A stretch of 64,000 nt of DNA from Terriglobia bacterium (GTDB lineage Bacteria; Acidobacteriota; Terriglobia; Bryobacterales; Bryobacteraceae), in assembly GCA_020073345.1 (NCBI GenBank), contig JAIQFI010000004.1:142729-206728 (forward strand). Reading direction: 5' to 3'. The first letter of the stretch is position 1. The number at the start of each line of letters is the position of its first letter. Shown here one piece after another: positions 7,873 to 17,007 of the stretch. Both the position numbers and the translations under genes were made by a program. The notes under the pieces are model-generated. The model did not search any database and was not told the origin of the DNA. It was given only the letters and a program-made list of their open reading frames with translations.

Positions 7873-9120
7873 TCAGGCACACCGCAGGACCAGCGCAGAG
7901 TTCTTGCTGCCGAAGGCGATGCAGTTCGCGACCGCGTATTCGATCCCAACGCGGCGGCCGGTTTCGGGAACATAATCCAGATCGCACTCCGGATCGGGGA
8001 CCTCCACATTGGCGGTAGGAGGCAGAACTCCATCGCGCATCGCCAGCAAAGTCGCAGCCACGCCCGCCGCACCGCAGGCTCCCTGCGGATGCCCGATCAG
8101 GCTTTTGAGCGACGACCCGGGTAAGTGGTAGGCATGCGGGCCGAAGGCCAGCTTCACCGCGCGGGTCTCGATGCGATCGTTGAGCTCCGTGCCAGTGCCA
8201 TGATAGTTCAGATAGCCCACAGCTTCCGCCGGCACGCCGGCCTGTTCCAGCGCGAGGGAGATGGCTCGCGCGGGCTCTTCACCGCATTCTTCCAGGCGAA
8301 CGCGGTGATACGCCTCGCAGGTGGAACCGTAGCCGGCGATCTCGCCTAAGATGGTCGCGCCCCTGGCCAGCGCCTTCTCGCGCTCCTCCAGCACGAAGAA
8401 CCAGGCGCCTTCGGCGATGACGAATCCGCCGCGGTCACGGGAAAAGGGGCGCGAGGCGCGCTCGGGCTCATCGTTCCAGGCCTGCGACATGATCCTCATC
8501 GCGATGAACCCGCGCAGGATCAGCGGCGCGATGGGCGCGTCCACGCCGCCGGCCACGATCGTATCGAGCCCGCCGGCCCGGATCATTTGAGACGCGTAAC
8601 CGAGTGCGTCGGTCGACGACGTGCATCCGGTGCTGATGACGTGGCTCAGCCCGCGCAGCCCGAACCGCATCGAAACTTCGCTGGCCAGAGTGCCCATGGT
8701 CGAAGTGGGCACCACGTACACGCTGCACTGCCGCCAGTTTCCCGAATGGTACAGGCGATACTGCTCTTCGGTGAATTCGACGCTTCCGCCCCCCGACCCG
8801 ACCACCACGCCGATCCCACGCAGTTCCTCGCGGCTCATCGCGGCTGTGTCCAGCCCGGCCCACTGTAGCGCTTCCGTCACGGCGGCAACCGCCAAGGGGG
8901 TGGCGCGGGAAACGTGCGGACGGTCCTTGGCGGTCACGTAATCCTCTTCGCGGAAATCCTTGACCTCGCCCGCAACGCGGACCGCCAGGCCGGACGTATC
9001 GAAGCGGGTGATCGGCCCTACGCCGCTGATGCCCTTGCGCGTGGCGCACCAGAAGGCCTCGGTTCCGATGCCGTTAGGGCTCACTGCGCCAATTCCCGTG
9101 ATGACAACTCGACGCGGCAT
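7873..9120 (-). CDS. Beta-ketoacyl-ACP synthase, FabF fold, type II PKS KS-alpha-like
   Basis: The chosen start at 9120 gives MPRRVVITGIGAVSPNG, the classic KAS II opening (415 residues). The catalytic Cys lies in STGCTSSTDALGYA, and the two His in NYHGTGTELND and SLIGHPQGACGAAG, so the Cys-His-His triad is complete. The Cys motif and the C-terminal PPTANVEVPDPECDLDYVP block look more like KS-alpha of aromatic type II polyketide synthases than housekeeping FabF (usually TACATG). No chain-length factor, ACP or fab gene is adjacent. The likely reaction is decarboxylative condensation of malonyl-ACP with an acyl primer. It could also be a divergent FabF. Confidence 0.85.
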   Translation of the reverse strand: MPRRVVITGIGAVSPNGIGTEAFWCATRKGISGVGPITRFDTSGLAVRVAGEVKDFREEDYVTAKDRPHVSRATPLAVAAVTEALQWAGLDTAAMSREELRGIGVVVGSGGGSVEFTEEQYRLYHSGNWRQCSVYVVPTSTMGTLASEVSMRFGLRGLSHVISTGCTSSTDALGYASQMIRAGGLDTIVAGGVDAPIAPLILRGFIAMRIMSQAWNDEPERASRPFSRDRGGFVIAEGAWFFVLEEREKALARGATILGEIAGYGSTCEAYHRVRLEECGEEPARAISLALEQAGVPAEAVGYLNYHGTGTELNDRIETRAVKLAFGPHAYHLPGSSLKSLIGHPQGACGAAGVAATLLAMRDGVLPPTANVEVPDPECDLDYVPETGRRVGIEYAVANCIAFGSKNSALVLRCA

Positions 9121-9193
9121 GTGGATGGTGTGAAGCGGGTCCCCGCGGGGCGGAACCACAGAGGGACTCTGTTAGTATAAGAGGGTTCCTAAC

Positions 9194-9721
9194 GTGCAAG
9201 GGAACGTCGTGCGGAGGAGAATCCATTGGTGGGCATCGAGTCGGGCCGTGCCGCGCCTGCTCAGAGGGATCGAAGCAGGCGTCCTCGGCGGAATCGCGAT
9301 GCTGGCGCTGCTGGTTTCGAGCTCGCTCTGGCGGGGTGATCCTTGGTGGATGTCATCCAATCTTTTGGGCTCTACTTTCTATGGAGCGCGGGCGCTAAGC
9401 GACGGCCCCAACCGGGCGACTCTGGCCGGCGGCGCCCTGCACGTTTTCATGACCGGATCCATCGGAGCCGCCTTCGGACTGGTGTGCGGAGGAATCCAGC
9501 GCAGACGGCGGCTGGTTCTGCTCGGAACTCTGGCCGGTCTGATAGGGTATGGTCTGGCGGATGCCTTGTTATGGAGAAGGATAAACCCTCTGATTCCGCT
9601 GTATTCCGCGCAACCCGCCGCGCTTTTGTCGCATGCCCTATTCGGGGCGTGCCTGGGATATATGAGCCGGAAGTTTCCGGTGGCGCGGGCAGCAGCGGGG
9701 GAGCCGGATAGGGTAGAATGA
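9194..9721 (+). CDS. Small integral membrane protein, unknown function
   Basis: I do not recognise this family. The 175-residue product (GTG start at 9194; another GTG at 9209 is possible) has a basic N-terminus and about four hydrophobic segments, near residues 25-45, 80-100, 107-124 and 140-156. There is an RRRR stretch between helices at about 103-106. It is divergent from the ketosynthase gene with a gap of about 70 bases and precedes bamA by about 125 bases on the same strand. No enzymatic motif is visible. The start codon is uncertain. Confidence 0.6.
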   Translation: MQGNVVRRRIHWWASSRAVPRLLRGIEAGVLGGIAMLALLVSSSLWRGDPWWMSSNLLGSTFYGARALSDGPNRATLAGGALHVFMTGSIGAAFGLVCGGIQRRRRLVLLGTLAGLIGYGLADALLWRRINPLIPLYSAQPAALLSHALFGACLGYMSRKFPVARAAAGEPDRVE

Positions 9722-9846
9722 CAAATTACGCAGCCGTTGAGTCCCCTGGGGCCTTGACTCTAAGGCGGAGGACCTTTTCCGAAACCCAGTTCGGCGGTCG
9801 AGCGTCCAAAAAAAACAGGCGCAGAGTGGAAAGGAACCCGGTGTAG

Positions 9847-12780
9847 ATGCAGTTTTCCAGGCCTCGAAGCCTGCGCGCGCCCATGGTCGGCCTGCTGGCG
9901 GCAGTTCCCCTCTTCAGCCAGCAACAGCCCGCGCCGCAGCAACCCAAGCCTCCCAATCCGTTCGAGCAGGTTCCGCGAGCCGAGGAGCCGAAACCCCAGC
10001 CGCCCAAACCCGAACCGGCCAAGCCGGCGGCGCCCGGAACACCTGCGCCTTCTGCCACGCCCGACCGCCCCCCGGCCGATACCGTCGAGTCCATCAATTT
10101 CCAGGGCGCACGCCGGGTGCCTCAAGACACGCTGCGCGCCATGATTTTCACCAAGCGTGGGGACAGGTACGACGCCGAATCCCTCCACCGCGACCTGCTC
10201 ACCCTGTGGAACAGCGGCCGCTTCGACAATATCGAGTGGACCAGAGAGGCGGGCCAAACCGGCTGGATTGTGACGTTCAAAGTCACCGAGCGGCCGGTGG
10301 TGCGCACCATCAAGTACGACGGCCTGAAATCGATCACCCAGTCGGAAGTCCTGGACCGGTTTAAAGAGCGCCGCGTCGGATTGACGCCGGAATCCACCTA
10401 TGACCGCAACAAGGTCCAGCGCGCCCAGGTGGTCCTGCAGGATTACCTGGCCGAGCGCGGCCGGCAGTTCGCCACCGTCATGCCGGAACTGCAGCCTTTT
10501 CCTCCGTCTTCGCTCAACATCGTGTTCAAAGTGGATGAAGGACCCAAGGTTAAGGTCGGAAAGATAGATATTGAAGGCAACACGTTTTACAACGACCGCA
10601 TCGTGCGGCGGGCCATGAAGAATCTGCGCCCCATCGGCATCCCGCGGTCCATTGTGGCAGAGAGCCTTTTCTCCAAAACCTACGATTCCACCAAGCTGGA
10701 GGAAGACGAACAGCGGGTGGTCCAGTTCTACCAATCGAATGGGTATTTTACGGCCCGCGTCACGGGTCAGTCGGTGAATATCGTGGACGCTGGAGGGGGC
10801 AAGTTCCGCCTGCCGCTGATTCATCCCAACCGGCCCGGGAAGAACGCCAACGTCTCCATCAGTCTCGAAGAAGGACGCTTGTTTCACCTCAACACCATTA
10901 GTTTTGTGGGCGTGAAGCTGTTCCGCACCCCGGAAGAGCTGTTTCCCCAGATCTTCCGGATGAAGCAAGGCGACCCGTTCTCGACGGAAAAGCTGCAGAA
11001 GGGCTTCGACGAGCTGCGCAAGCTGTATGGCCGGTTCGGTTACATCAACTTCCTGGTGGAACCCGAGCCCGAGCCGATCCCCGGCACCGACAAAATCAAC
11101 CTGACGCTGCGGTTCGACGAAGGTAACCAGTTCTTCGTGCGCCGGATCGATTTCTCCGGCAACACCACCACCCGCGACAGGGTAATCCGCCGCGAACTGC
11201 TGATCGACGAGGGCGACCCCTATAACACCGACCTGTGGCGGCTGAGTATCCTGCGCCTGAACCAGCTGGGATATTTCGAGGAGCTGAAGGAAGATTCGTC
11301 GGTCGACATGAAGACGGATAACAACAACCATACCGTCGACCTGACGCTGAAAGTCCGGGAGCGCGGCAAGAACAGTATCCAGTTCAGCGGCGGCATTTCC
11401 GAAATCTCCGGAAGCTTCGTGGGGTTTCAGTATTCGACCAACAACTTCCTCGGATTGGGCGAGACTCTGAGCCTGTCCAGCCAGCTCGGCACCCGCACCA
11501 CCGATGTGAACTTCGGATTCACCGAGCCTTACTTCCTGGACCGGCCGATGCAGGTTGGCTTCACGGTGTTCATCAGCCGCTTCAACTTCGACCAGGCCCG
11601 AGAGGCCTCGGTGCTGGCGGGCGCCGACCTGATCCCGTTGTACAATTCGCTGGGCAGCCAGAACCTGCTCAACTACGTTTCGAATTCGCGCGGGTTCACC
11701 GTGTTCGCCAACTATCCGCTCAAGCGAAGTTTCCAGCGTCTTGGTCTCAGCTTTGGCTATAGCATTCAGAACGTGCGGACGCTGACTGACGCGGCCAAGC
11801 AGTATTACGATTACCTCAATTTCCAGAACATCAACGGACCGCAGCAAAATTCGCTGGAAGGGATTCGCACCGCCAGCGTCACCCCCACTTACAGCTACAA
11901 CTCGGTCAACAATCCGATGACTCCCACGGCCGGCACCTCGGCGCAGTTTTCCGTGCAACTTGCGGGCAGTTTCTTGGGCGCCAACGTCAATCAAATCGAA
12001 CCGGTGATCGATATCCAGCACTATCGCAAGGGCTTTAAACCCGGCCATGTGATCGCCATGCACCTGCTGGCGCGGTACGTGACCGGGTATGGCGGCAAGG
12101 TAGCGCCTCCCTTCAATCGTTTCTACATGGGCGGCGAAAACGATGTGCGCGGTTTCGATCTGTGGGGCGCCGGCCCCTGGGCTTTCGTGCCGAATTCGGC
12201 GCCCGTGAATGTGCTGAATACCGACGGTACTCCCCGGCAGCAGAAGTTCGTCGATCCCACCACCGGAGCGGTCAGCCTCCAGAATTCATCGCAGGTCATC
12301 CCGACGTATCAGTTGGTGTTTCCCGGTGGCGATACCAACATCGTGGCGAATTTCGAGTACCGGATTCCGATTGTCGGGAAAACCGTCACGCTGGCGCCAT
12401 TCTTCGACGCGGGTATGAACCGGCTGTCGAACAAGAGCCAGCTGAAGCTCAATCCTGGGCGCATCGCCGACCTGAACACCCAGTTTCCCGAAGCTGCTTT
12501 CGGCGAGTCGGCAGTGCTGGCAGCCGGAACCCAAATCATCCGCACTTCCACAGGCATTGAACTGCAGGTGTTGATGCCGGTCTTCAATCAGCCCTTCCGC
12601 ATTTACTGGGCCTATAATCCGACCCGCGTCTACCAGTACTTGCAACCACCTATTGTCGCGGATCGGAGCTATTTCCCGAATGCGGCGTCTTTCGCGAACT
12701 CGATTCTCACCTTCGGGCAGCCGTCGCCGCTCTTCGAAAGGCGCTCCCAATTCCGTTTCACCATCGGCAGGACCTTCTAA
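9847..12780 (+). CDS. bamA: BamA-family outer-membrane protein assembly factor
   Basis: The 977-residue protein has a signal peptide followed by an unusual Pro/Lys/Glu/Ala-rich tether (about 26-78). Consecutive POTRA domains start at VESINFQGARRVPQDTL; later ones include IDIEGNTFYNDRIVRRAM, ISFVGVKLFRTPEEL and IDFSGNTTTRDRVIRREL. The Omp85 barrel begins near residue 510, contains the loop-6 VRGF signature (GGENDVRGFD), and ends in phenylalanine (FTIGRTF), the usual beta-signal. BamA inserts beta-barrel proteins into the outer membrane. An Skp/OmpH-type chaperone gene follows within 50 bases, the classical neighbour. The proline-rich tether before POTRA1 is longer than in proteobacterial BamA. 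Confidence 0.93.
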   Translation: MQFSRPRSLRAPMVGLLAAVPLFSQQQPAPQQPKPPNPFEQVPRAEEPKPQPPKPEPAKPAAPGTPAPSATPDRPPADTVESINFQGARRVPQDTLRAMIFTKRGDRYDAESLHRDLLTLWNSGRFDNIEWTREAGQTGWIVTFKVTERPVVRTIKYDGLKSITQSEVLDRFKERRVGLTPESTYDRNKVQRAQVVLQDYLAERGRQFATVMPELQPFPPSSLNIVFKVDEGPKVKVGKIDIEGNTFYNDRIVRRAMKNLRPIGIPRSIVAESLFSKTYDSTKLEEDEQRVVQFYQSNGYFTARVTGQSVNIVDAGGGKFRLPLIHPNRPGKNANVSISLEEGRLFHLNTISFVGVKLFRTPEELFPQIFRMKQGDPFSTEKLQKGFDELRKLYGRFGYINFLVEPEPEPIPGTDKINLTLRFDEGNQFFVRRIDFSGNTTTRDRVIRRELLIDEGDPYNTDLWRLSILRLNQLGYFEELKEDSSVDMKTDNNNHTVDLTLKVRERGKNSIQFSGGISEISGSFVGFQYSTNNFLGLGETLSLSSQLGTRTTDVNFGFTEPYFLDRPMQVGFTVFISRFNFDQAREASVLAGADLIPLYNSLGSQNLLNYVSNSRGFTVFANYPLKRSFQRLGLSFGYSIQNVRTLTDAAKQYYDYLNFQNINGPQQNSLEGIRTASVTPTYSYNSVNNPMTPTAGTSAQFSVQLAGSFLGANVNQIEPVIDIQHYRKGFKPGHVIAMHLLARYVTGYGGKVAPPFNRFYMGGENDVRGFDLWGAGPWAFVPNSAPVNVLNTDGTPRQQKFVDPTTGAVSLQNSSQVIPTYQLVFPGGDTNIVANFEYRIPIVGKTVTLAPFFDAGMNRLSNKSQLKLNPGRIADLNTQFPEAAFGESAVLAAGTQIIRTSTGIELQVLMPVFNQPFRIYWAYNPTRVYQYLQPPIVADRSYFPNAASFANSILTFGQPSPLFERRSQFRFTIGRTF

Positions 12781-12828
12781 ACGGCGCATGCTAGGATGTT
12801 ACAAACAGGCAGGAATGAGGAGTTTCTT

Positions 12829-13476
12829 GTGAATAAGTTCTCTGTGATCGGTCTGATTTTGAGTTCTGTCACGTTGATGGCGCAGGCGCCAGCGGCAGCT
12901 CCCAGCAAGATTTGCGTCATGAACTTGCAGAGCGCCATGCTCAGCACCAAAGAGGGGCAGGCTGCCTCCGAGGTGTTTCGCACCAAGTTCCTGGAGCCCA
13001 AGGAGAAAGAGATCCAGGCCAAACAGGCTGAAATCAGCGATCTGAACGACAAGCTTCAGCGCGGCGCCAACACCATGTCGCAGACCGCGCAGGACGACAT
13101 GAAGCGCAACATCGACCGGAAATCCACCGAGTATAAGCGCGCCGTCGAGGACTACCAGTTCGACCGCGACGAAGAGCAGCGTAAGCTGCTGGACGACTTA
13201 TCCTCGAAGATGCAGACCGTGATCGACCGGTTCGCGCAGGAAAACGCCTGCGCGGTGTTTCTGGACGTAACCAACCCGAATTCGGGAATCATGTGGACCT
13301 CGAATGCCGCCGACATGACGCGCCAGGTCGTGGACGCCTACGACAAAGCCCAGCCATCGGCGGGGGCAGCCAAGCCTCCTGCGACCGGCGTCAGGCCGCC
13401 TGCGGCCACTCCGGCCAAACCGCCTACCGCAACGCCTTCGGCCGCGCCGCCTAAGGCGACGCCCGCAAAGCAGTAA
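12829..13476 (+). CDS. Skp/OmpH-type periplasmic chaperone
   Basis: The GTG at 12829 is preferred: GAGGAG at 12816-12821 gives good spacing, and the protein (215 residues) then begins with a signal peptide (MNKFSVIGLILSSVTLMAQ). The mature part contains KICVMNLQSAMLSTKEGQ, then a long coiled-coil region (about 60-125) as in the Skp tentacles, and a conserved end with CAVFLDVTNPNSGIMW. The last about 45 residues are a low-complexity Pro/Ala/Thr/Lys tail. Skp trimers hold unfolded outer-membrane proteins on the way to BamA, which is encoded immediately upstream. Confidence 0.88.
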   Translation: MNKFSVIGLILSSVTLMAQAPAAAPSKICVMNLQSAMLSTKEGQAASEVFRTKFLEPKEKEIQAKQAEISDLNDKLQRGANTMSQTAQDDMKRNIDRKSTEYKRAVEDYQFDRDEEQRKLLDDLSSKMQTVIDRFAQENACAVFLDVTNPNSGIMWTSNAADMTRQVVDAYDKAQPSAGAAKPPATGVRPPAATPAKPPTATPSAAPPKATPAKQ

Positions 13477-13479
13477 CAG

Positions 13480-14856
13480 CTACATTACTTCTTCGGACCA
13501 GTTTTCGAGAATCGACTTTACCTTCGCCGTGAACTGATCGCCCAGCGCCCCGTCGATCAGCCGATGATCGAAGGTCAGCGCCAGATAAGCCGTGGAGCGG
13601 ATGGCGATCGCGTCTTCGATCACGACCGGCTCCTTCTGTACGGCCCCGATACCCAGGATCGCCACCTGCGGCTGATTGATCACGGGCGTCGCAAAAATGC
13701 TGCCGAAGCTACCAAAGTTGGTGATGGAGAAAGTCCCGCCGGTGACTTCGTCGGGTCTCAGTTGCCGCGAGCGGGCTCGCGTGGCTAAGTCCACGATGGA
13801 ACGCTGCAGGCCCACGATGTTCTTCTCATCCGCATTGCGGATCACCGGCACGATCAGCCCGTTTTCCAGCGCCACGGCGATGCCCAGATTGATATCGCGA
13901 TGGTAGATGATGTTGGTGCCTTCAATGGACGCGTTCACCAGAGGATACTCCCGCAGGGCGGCGCACGCCGCGCGCACCATGAACGGAAGGAACGTTAATC
14001 CGAATCCGTACTGAGCCTGGAAGGAACCCTTCAGCTTGTCGCGCAGCTTGGCGACTTTGGTCATGTCGCATTTGTGGACCGTGGTGACGTGCGCCGAGGT
14101 GTGCTTGCTGAACGTCATGTGTTCGGCAATCTTCTGGCGCATGATGCTCATGGGCTCGACGCGCATCGCGGGAGGAGCCCCCGGCATGGTCGCGGGAGCG
14201 GAAGGAGATACGGCCGCCTGCTCTCGCGATGGAACGGGAGCCGGCGCAGGGACACGAACCGGGGCTTGTTGGGGCGGGGGCGCAGGAATTGGCCGGGGCG
14301 CGGAAACCGGTGCGACTGCCGTCCCGGTTTCTCCGGTGGTTTGTCCGGAGAGGTATGCTTCCAGATCCTGCTTGGTAATCCGCCCGCCTAGCCCCGAGCC
14401 TTTCACCCGGCTCAGATCGATGTTGTTCTCGCGGGCCATCTTGCGCACCAGCGGCGAGAGGGGCCCGGCGGTCTCTTCGACCACCGTCCCCGTGTCGGGA
14501 GCCGGCGCAGGAGCAGTATCCACATGCGAAGCGCCATCCGACTGTCCAACGGAGTGCGCCGGCGGCGGAGGTGCGACCGCCGCTGCGAGGGCCGCCACGG
14601 ATGGTGTCGCGGAAGACCCCGAGGCGTCGCTGATGCGGCCGACCACGGTGTTGATGCCGACCGTCTTCCCTTCCTCGACCAGAATCTCGGCCAAGGTTCC
14701 CGCCGCCGGCGAGGGGATTTCGGTATCCACCTTATCGGTTGAGATCTCGAAGAGCGGCTCGTCGCGTTCCACCTTGTCGCCGGGCTTCTTCAGCCACTTG
14801 GTCAAGGTTCCCTCGACAATGCTTTCGCCCATCTGGGGCATTTCTACGTCGATCAT
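13480..14856 (-). CDS. 2-oxoacid dehydrogenase complex E2 (dihydrolipoyl acyltransferase)
   Basis: The start at 14856 gives MIDVEMPQMGESIVEGTL, the standard lipoyl-domain opening; lipoylation site Lys42 lies in STDKVDTE. Order: lipoyl domain (1-75), Ala/Pro linker, E1/E3-binding domain (about 128-165, PLVRKMARENNIDLSRVKG), second long Pro/Ala linker, acyltransferase domain (about 235-458) with catalytic His431 and Asp435 in DHRLIDG. The domain pattern fits the succinyl or branched-chain E2 type; sequence alone does not fix the substrate. Its ATG overlaps the lipB stop by four bases, and lpdA precedes lipB, so E3, the lipoate-attaching enzyme and E2 form one operon. No E1 gene is in the window. 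Confidence 0.92.
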   Translation of the reverse strand: MIDVEMPQMGESIVEGTLTKWLKKPGDKVERDEPLFEISTDKVDTEIPSPAAGTLAEILVEEGKTVGINTVVGRISDASGSSATPSVAALAAAVAPPPPAHSVGQSDGASHVDTAPAPAPDTGTVVEETAGPLSPLVRKMARENNIDLSRVKGSGLGGRITKQDLEAYLSGQTTGETGTAVAPVSAPRPIPAPPPQQAPVRVPAPAPVPSREQAAVSPSAPATMPGAPPAMRVEPMSIMRQKIAEHMTFSKHTSAHVTTVHKCDMTKVAKLRDKLKGSFQAQYGFGLTFLPFMVRAACAALREYPLVNASIEGTNIIYHRDINLGIAVALENGLIVPVIRNADEKNIVGLQRSIVDLATRARSRQLRPDEVTGGTFSITNFGSFGSIFATPVINQPQVAILGIGAVQKEPVVIEDAIAIRSTAYLALTFDHRLIDGALGDQFTAKVKSILENWSEEVM

Positions 14857-15521
14857 TCTCTCTCCATTATCGCGCGGCCGAACTCGCGCGCGAACGCGCC
14901 GGCAATCGCCGCGATCACGTCCTCGCGGCCTGCCAGGCATCCTAGTGCCCGCATCGAAGTAACCGGCTGGGTCAGCCCGCACGGCACGATGTACTTGAAA
15001 TAATCCAAATCCGTATCGAGATTCAGCGCGAACCCGTGCGAGGTCACCCAGCGGCTGATATGTACGCCGATGGCGGCAACTTTCGCGCCTTCCACCCAAA
15101 CTCCCGTGGCGCCCGGCTGCCGGACTCCGGAAATGCCGAACTCGGCCAGCGCCTCGATCAGCACTTGCTCCAGCGCTCGCACATAGGCGACCACGTCGCG
15201 CTTCCATTCACGCAAATCGATAATCGGATACCCGACGATCTGGCCCGGACCGTGATAGGTCACGTCGCCGCCGCGATCGGTGTGATGCAATTCGATTCCG
15301 GCCCGTTGCAGAATGTCGGGCGTTGCCAGCACGTTTTCCATGTGCCCGTTGCGCCCCATGGTGACGACGTGCGGATGCTCGACGATCAGCAGCTGATCGG
15401 GAATCTCGCCGCGCTTGCGGCGCTCAACCATATTGGTTTGCAGCGCTAGCGCGCGTACATACCCGACGCGGCCTGCGTCCACGAGTTCGCAGGTTGCAAG
15501 CCCTTCTACAACACTAGGCAT
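14853..15521 (-). CDS. lipB: Octanoyl-[ACP]:protein N-octanoyltransferase
   Basis: The start at 15521 gives MPSVVEGLATCELVDAGRVG (222 residues). Family blocks are complete: RGGDVTYHGPGQIVGYPI, VWVEGAKVAAIGVHISRW with catalytic Lys147, and IVPCG with the acyl-accepting Cys181. The Lys-Cys spacing is the same as in E. coli LipB. The enzyme moves octanoate from ACP to lipoyl domains, which LipA then converts to lipoate. Its start overlaps the end of lpdA by eight bases and its end overlaps the E2 start by four, so the enzyme is co-expressed with its substrate. No lipA is present in this window. Confidence 0.95.
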   Translation of the reverse strand: MPSVVEGLATCELVDAGRVGYVRALALQTNMVERRKRGEIPDQLLIVEHPHVVTMGRNGHMENVLATPDILQRAGIELHHTDRGGDVTYHGPGQIVGYPIIDLREWKRDVVAYVRALEQVLIEALAEFGISGVRQPGATGVWVEGAKVAAIGVHISRWVTSHGFALNLDTDLDYFKYIVPCGLTQPVTSMRALGCLAGREDVIAAIAGAFAREFGRAIMERE

Positions 15522-16908
15522 TGATCGCCATTCCGTAGACCGCGTTGAACGCCTCACCCATGGCCTCATACAACGTCGGATGCGCATGGATGGTGTGCAA
15601 CAACGTCTCGACGGTCGCTTCCGCTTCCATGGCCAGCACGCCCTCGCTGATCAGCTCGAAAGCCTGCGGGCCGATGATGTGGACTCCCAGAATTTCGCCG
15701 TATTTTTCATCCGCCACAATCTTCACAAACCCGTCATGCTGCCCCAGAATGGACGCCTTGGCGTCGGCCGCGAAGGGGAACTTGCCGATCTTGACGCTGT
15801 GCCCCGCCGCGCGTGCCTGCGCTTCGGTGAGCCCCACGCTGCCGATGCCAGGCTCGGTATAGGTCGCGCCGGGAATGTGATTCCTATTAATCGGCATCAC
15901 CGGTTTCCCGGCAATGTGCCCGATGGCGACCATGCCCTCGGCCGTCGCCACGTGCGCCAGTTGCGGCGTGCCCGCGACGATGTCGCCGATGGCGTAAACC
16001 CCCGGCTCGCCGGTGCGCTGGTAGGGATCCACCTTGACGAATCCGCGATCCAGCTCGACCTTGGTCCCTTCGAGGCCAATGTTCTCGGTATTGGGCTTGC
16101 GGCCGATGGCGACCAGCAGTGCGTCCGCCGCGACGGCTTCGGTTTTTCCGTCCGCAAGAGTTACCTGGAACCGCACACCGCTGCCGACGTTCTCCACGTT
16201 GTCCACACGGGCGCCGGTCTCGACCCGGATTCCTTGTTTCTTGAACACGCGCGCCAGTTCTTTCGAAACTTCCTCATCCTCCACCGGAACGATGCGCGGG
16301 AGCATCTCGAAAATCGCAACCTTGCTGCCAAAGCGGGAGAAGGCCGACGCGAACTCGACTCCCACGGCGCCGGCTCCCAGAATCGCCAGCGATTTCGGGA
16401 TCTCCTTCAAATCCAGAATCTCGATATTGGTCAGGATGCGGCGGGCATCGGGCTTGAGACCCGGCAACATGCGCGCTTCAGAACCCGTGGCCAGCACGAT
16501 GTTCTTGGCTTCCAGGATCTGCTGGCCGCCGTCCGTGGCCACTTCGACCTTGCCGGGACCCGCCAGACGGCCGTAACCCTTGATCCAATCGATCTTATTC
16601 TTTTTCATTAGGAACTCGACGCCCTTGGCGTGCTTGGCGACGATCTTGTTCTTGCGGTCGAGCACCATGGGGAAATCGAGCCGCGGGTTATCGCAGTGGA
16701 TCCCGTCCTCTTCCGGGTGAAGGAAACGCTCCCACACCTCGGCGGCGTGCAGAAACGCCTTGGTCGGGATGCAGCCGACATGCAGGCAGCAGCCCCCCAG
16801 TTTTGGGTCCTTTTCGATGAGAGCTGTTTTCAGGCCGTATTGGCCGGCGCGAACGGCCGCCGAATAACCACCGGGACCGCTCCCGATGACGATCACGTCG
16901 TATGTCAT
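15514..16908 (-). CDS. lpdA: Dihydrolipoyl dehydrogenase (E3)
   Basis: The 464-residue flavoprotein starts with the FAD-binding GxGxxG (VIGSGPGGYSAAVRAG). The redox disulfide is Cys41/Cys46 in CCLHVGCIPTK, with an extra Cys40 where most homologues have Thr. The NAD-binding GxGxxG is LGAGAVGVEFASAF, and the second FAD block is YAIGDIVAG. The C-terminal catalytic His443-Glu448 pair lies in HAHPTLYEAMGEA. E3 reoxidises the lipoyl arm of the dehydrogenase complexes with NAD+. It is the first gene of the lpdA-lipB-E2 operon and is divergent from the ECF sigma gene. Confidence 0.95.
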   Translation of the reverse strand: MTYDVIVIGSGPGGYSAAVRAGQYGLKTALIEKDPKLGGCCLHVGCIPTKAFLHAAEVWERFLHPEEDGIHCDNPRLDFPMVLDRKNKIVAKHAKGVEFLMKKNKIDWIKGYGRLAGPGKVEVATDGGQQILEAKNIVLATGSEARMLPGLKPDARRILTNIEILDLKEIPKSLAILGAGAVGVEFASAFSRFGSKVAIFEMLPRIVPVEDEEVSKELARVFKKQGIRVETGARVDNVENVGSGVRFQVTLADGKTEAVAADALLVAIGRKPNTENIGLEGTKVELDRGFVKVDPYQRTGEPGVYAIGDIVAGTPQLAHVATAEGMVAIGHIAGKPVMPINRNHIPGATYTEPGIGSVGLTEAQARAAGHSVKIGKFPFAADAKASILGQHDGFVKIVADEKYGEILGVHIIGPQAFELISEGVLAMEAEATVETLLHTIHAHPTLYEAMGEAFNAVYGMAINA

Positions 16909-16960
16909 GGGGTGGATCTCCAGTTTAACAGGGGGGCACGTTTATCAGGAGCATGAATCT

Positions 16961-16987
16961 GGAACTTTTCGCGTCCCAGCCGTGAAA
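16961..16987 (+). promoter_or_regulatory. ECF-type promoter (GGAACTT-N15-TGAAA)
   Basis: Upstream of the sigma-factor gene lies GGAACTT at 16961-16967 and, after 15 bases, TGAAA at 16983-16987. GGAACTT is the -35 signature of group-IV (RpoE-like) sigma factors, and the spacing fits. The start codon is 20 bases past the -10, so the transcript would have a short leader. The arrangement suggests autoregulation of the sigma operon. The -10 element is less diagnostic than the -35. Confidence 0.5.
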
Positions 16988-17007
16988 TACTAGCGAACGC
17001 ATATTGG

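Noticed and set aside
9171..9200. Minus-strand promoter for the ketosynthase (TATACT with TTGCAC)
   Set aside because: The spacer is 14 bases, too short for a convincing sigma-70 promoter.
9760..12063. A 767-codon open frame on the minus strand opposite bamA
   Set aside because: It is an antisense shadow: the plus strand encodes clear POTRA repeats and an Omp85 barrel, while the antisense product has no recognisable motif, signal or ribosome-binding site.
13480..15207. E2 acyltransferase with a 117-residue N-terminal extension
   Set aside because: The extension overlaps lipB and is not conserved-looking. The lipoyl domain begins at the ATG at 14856, which overlaps the lipB stop by four bases.
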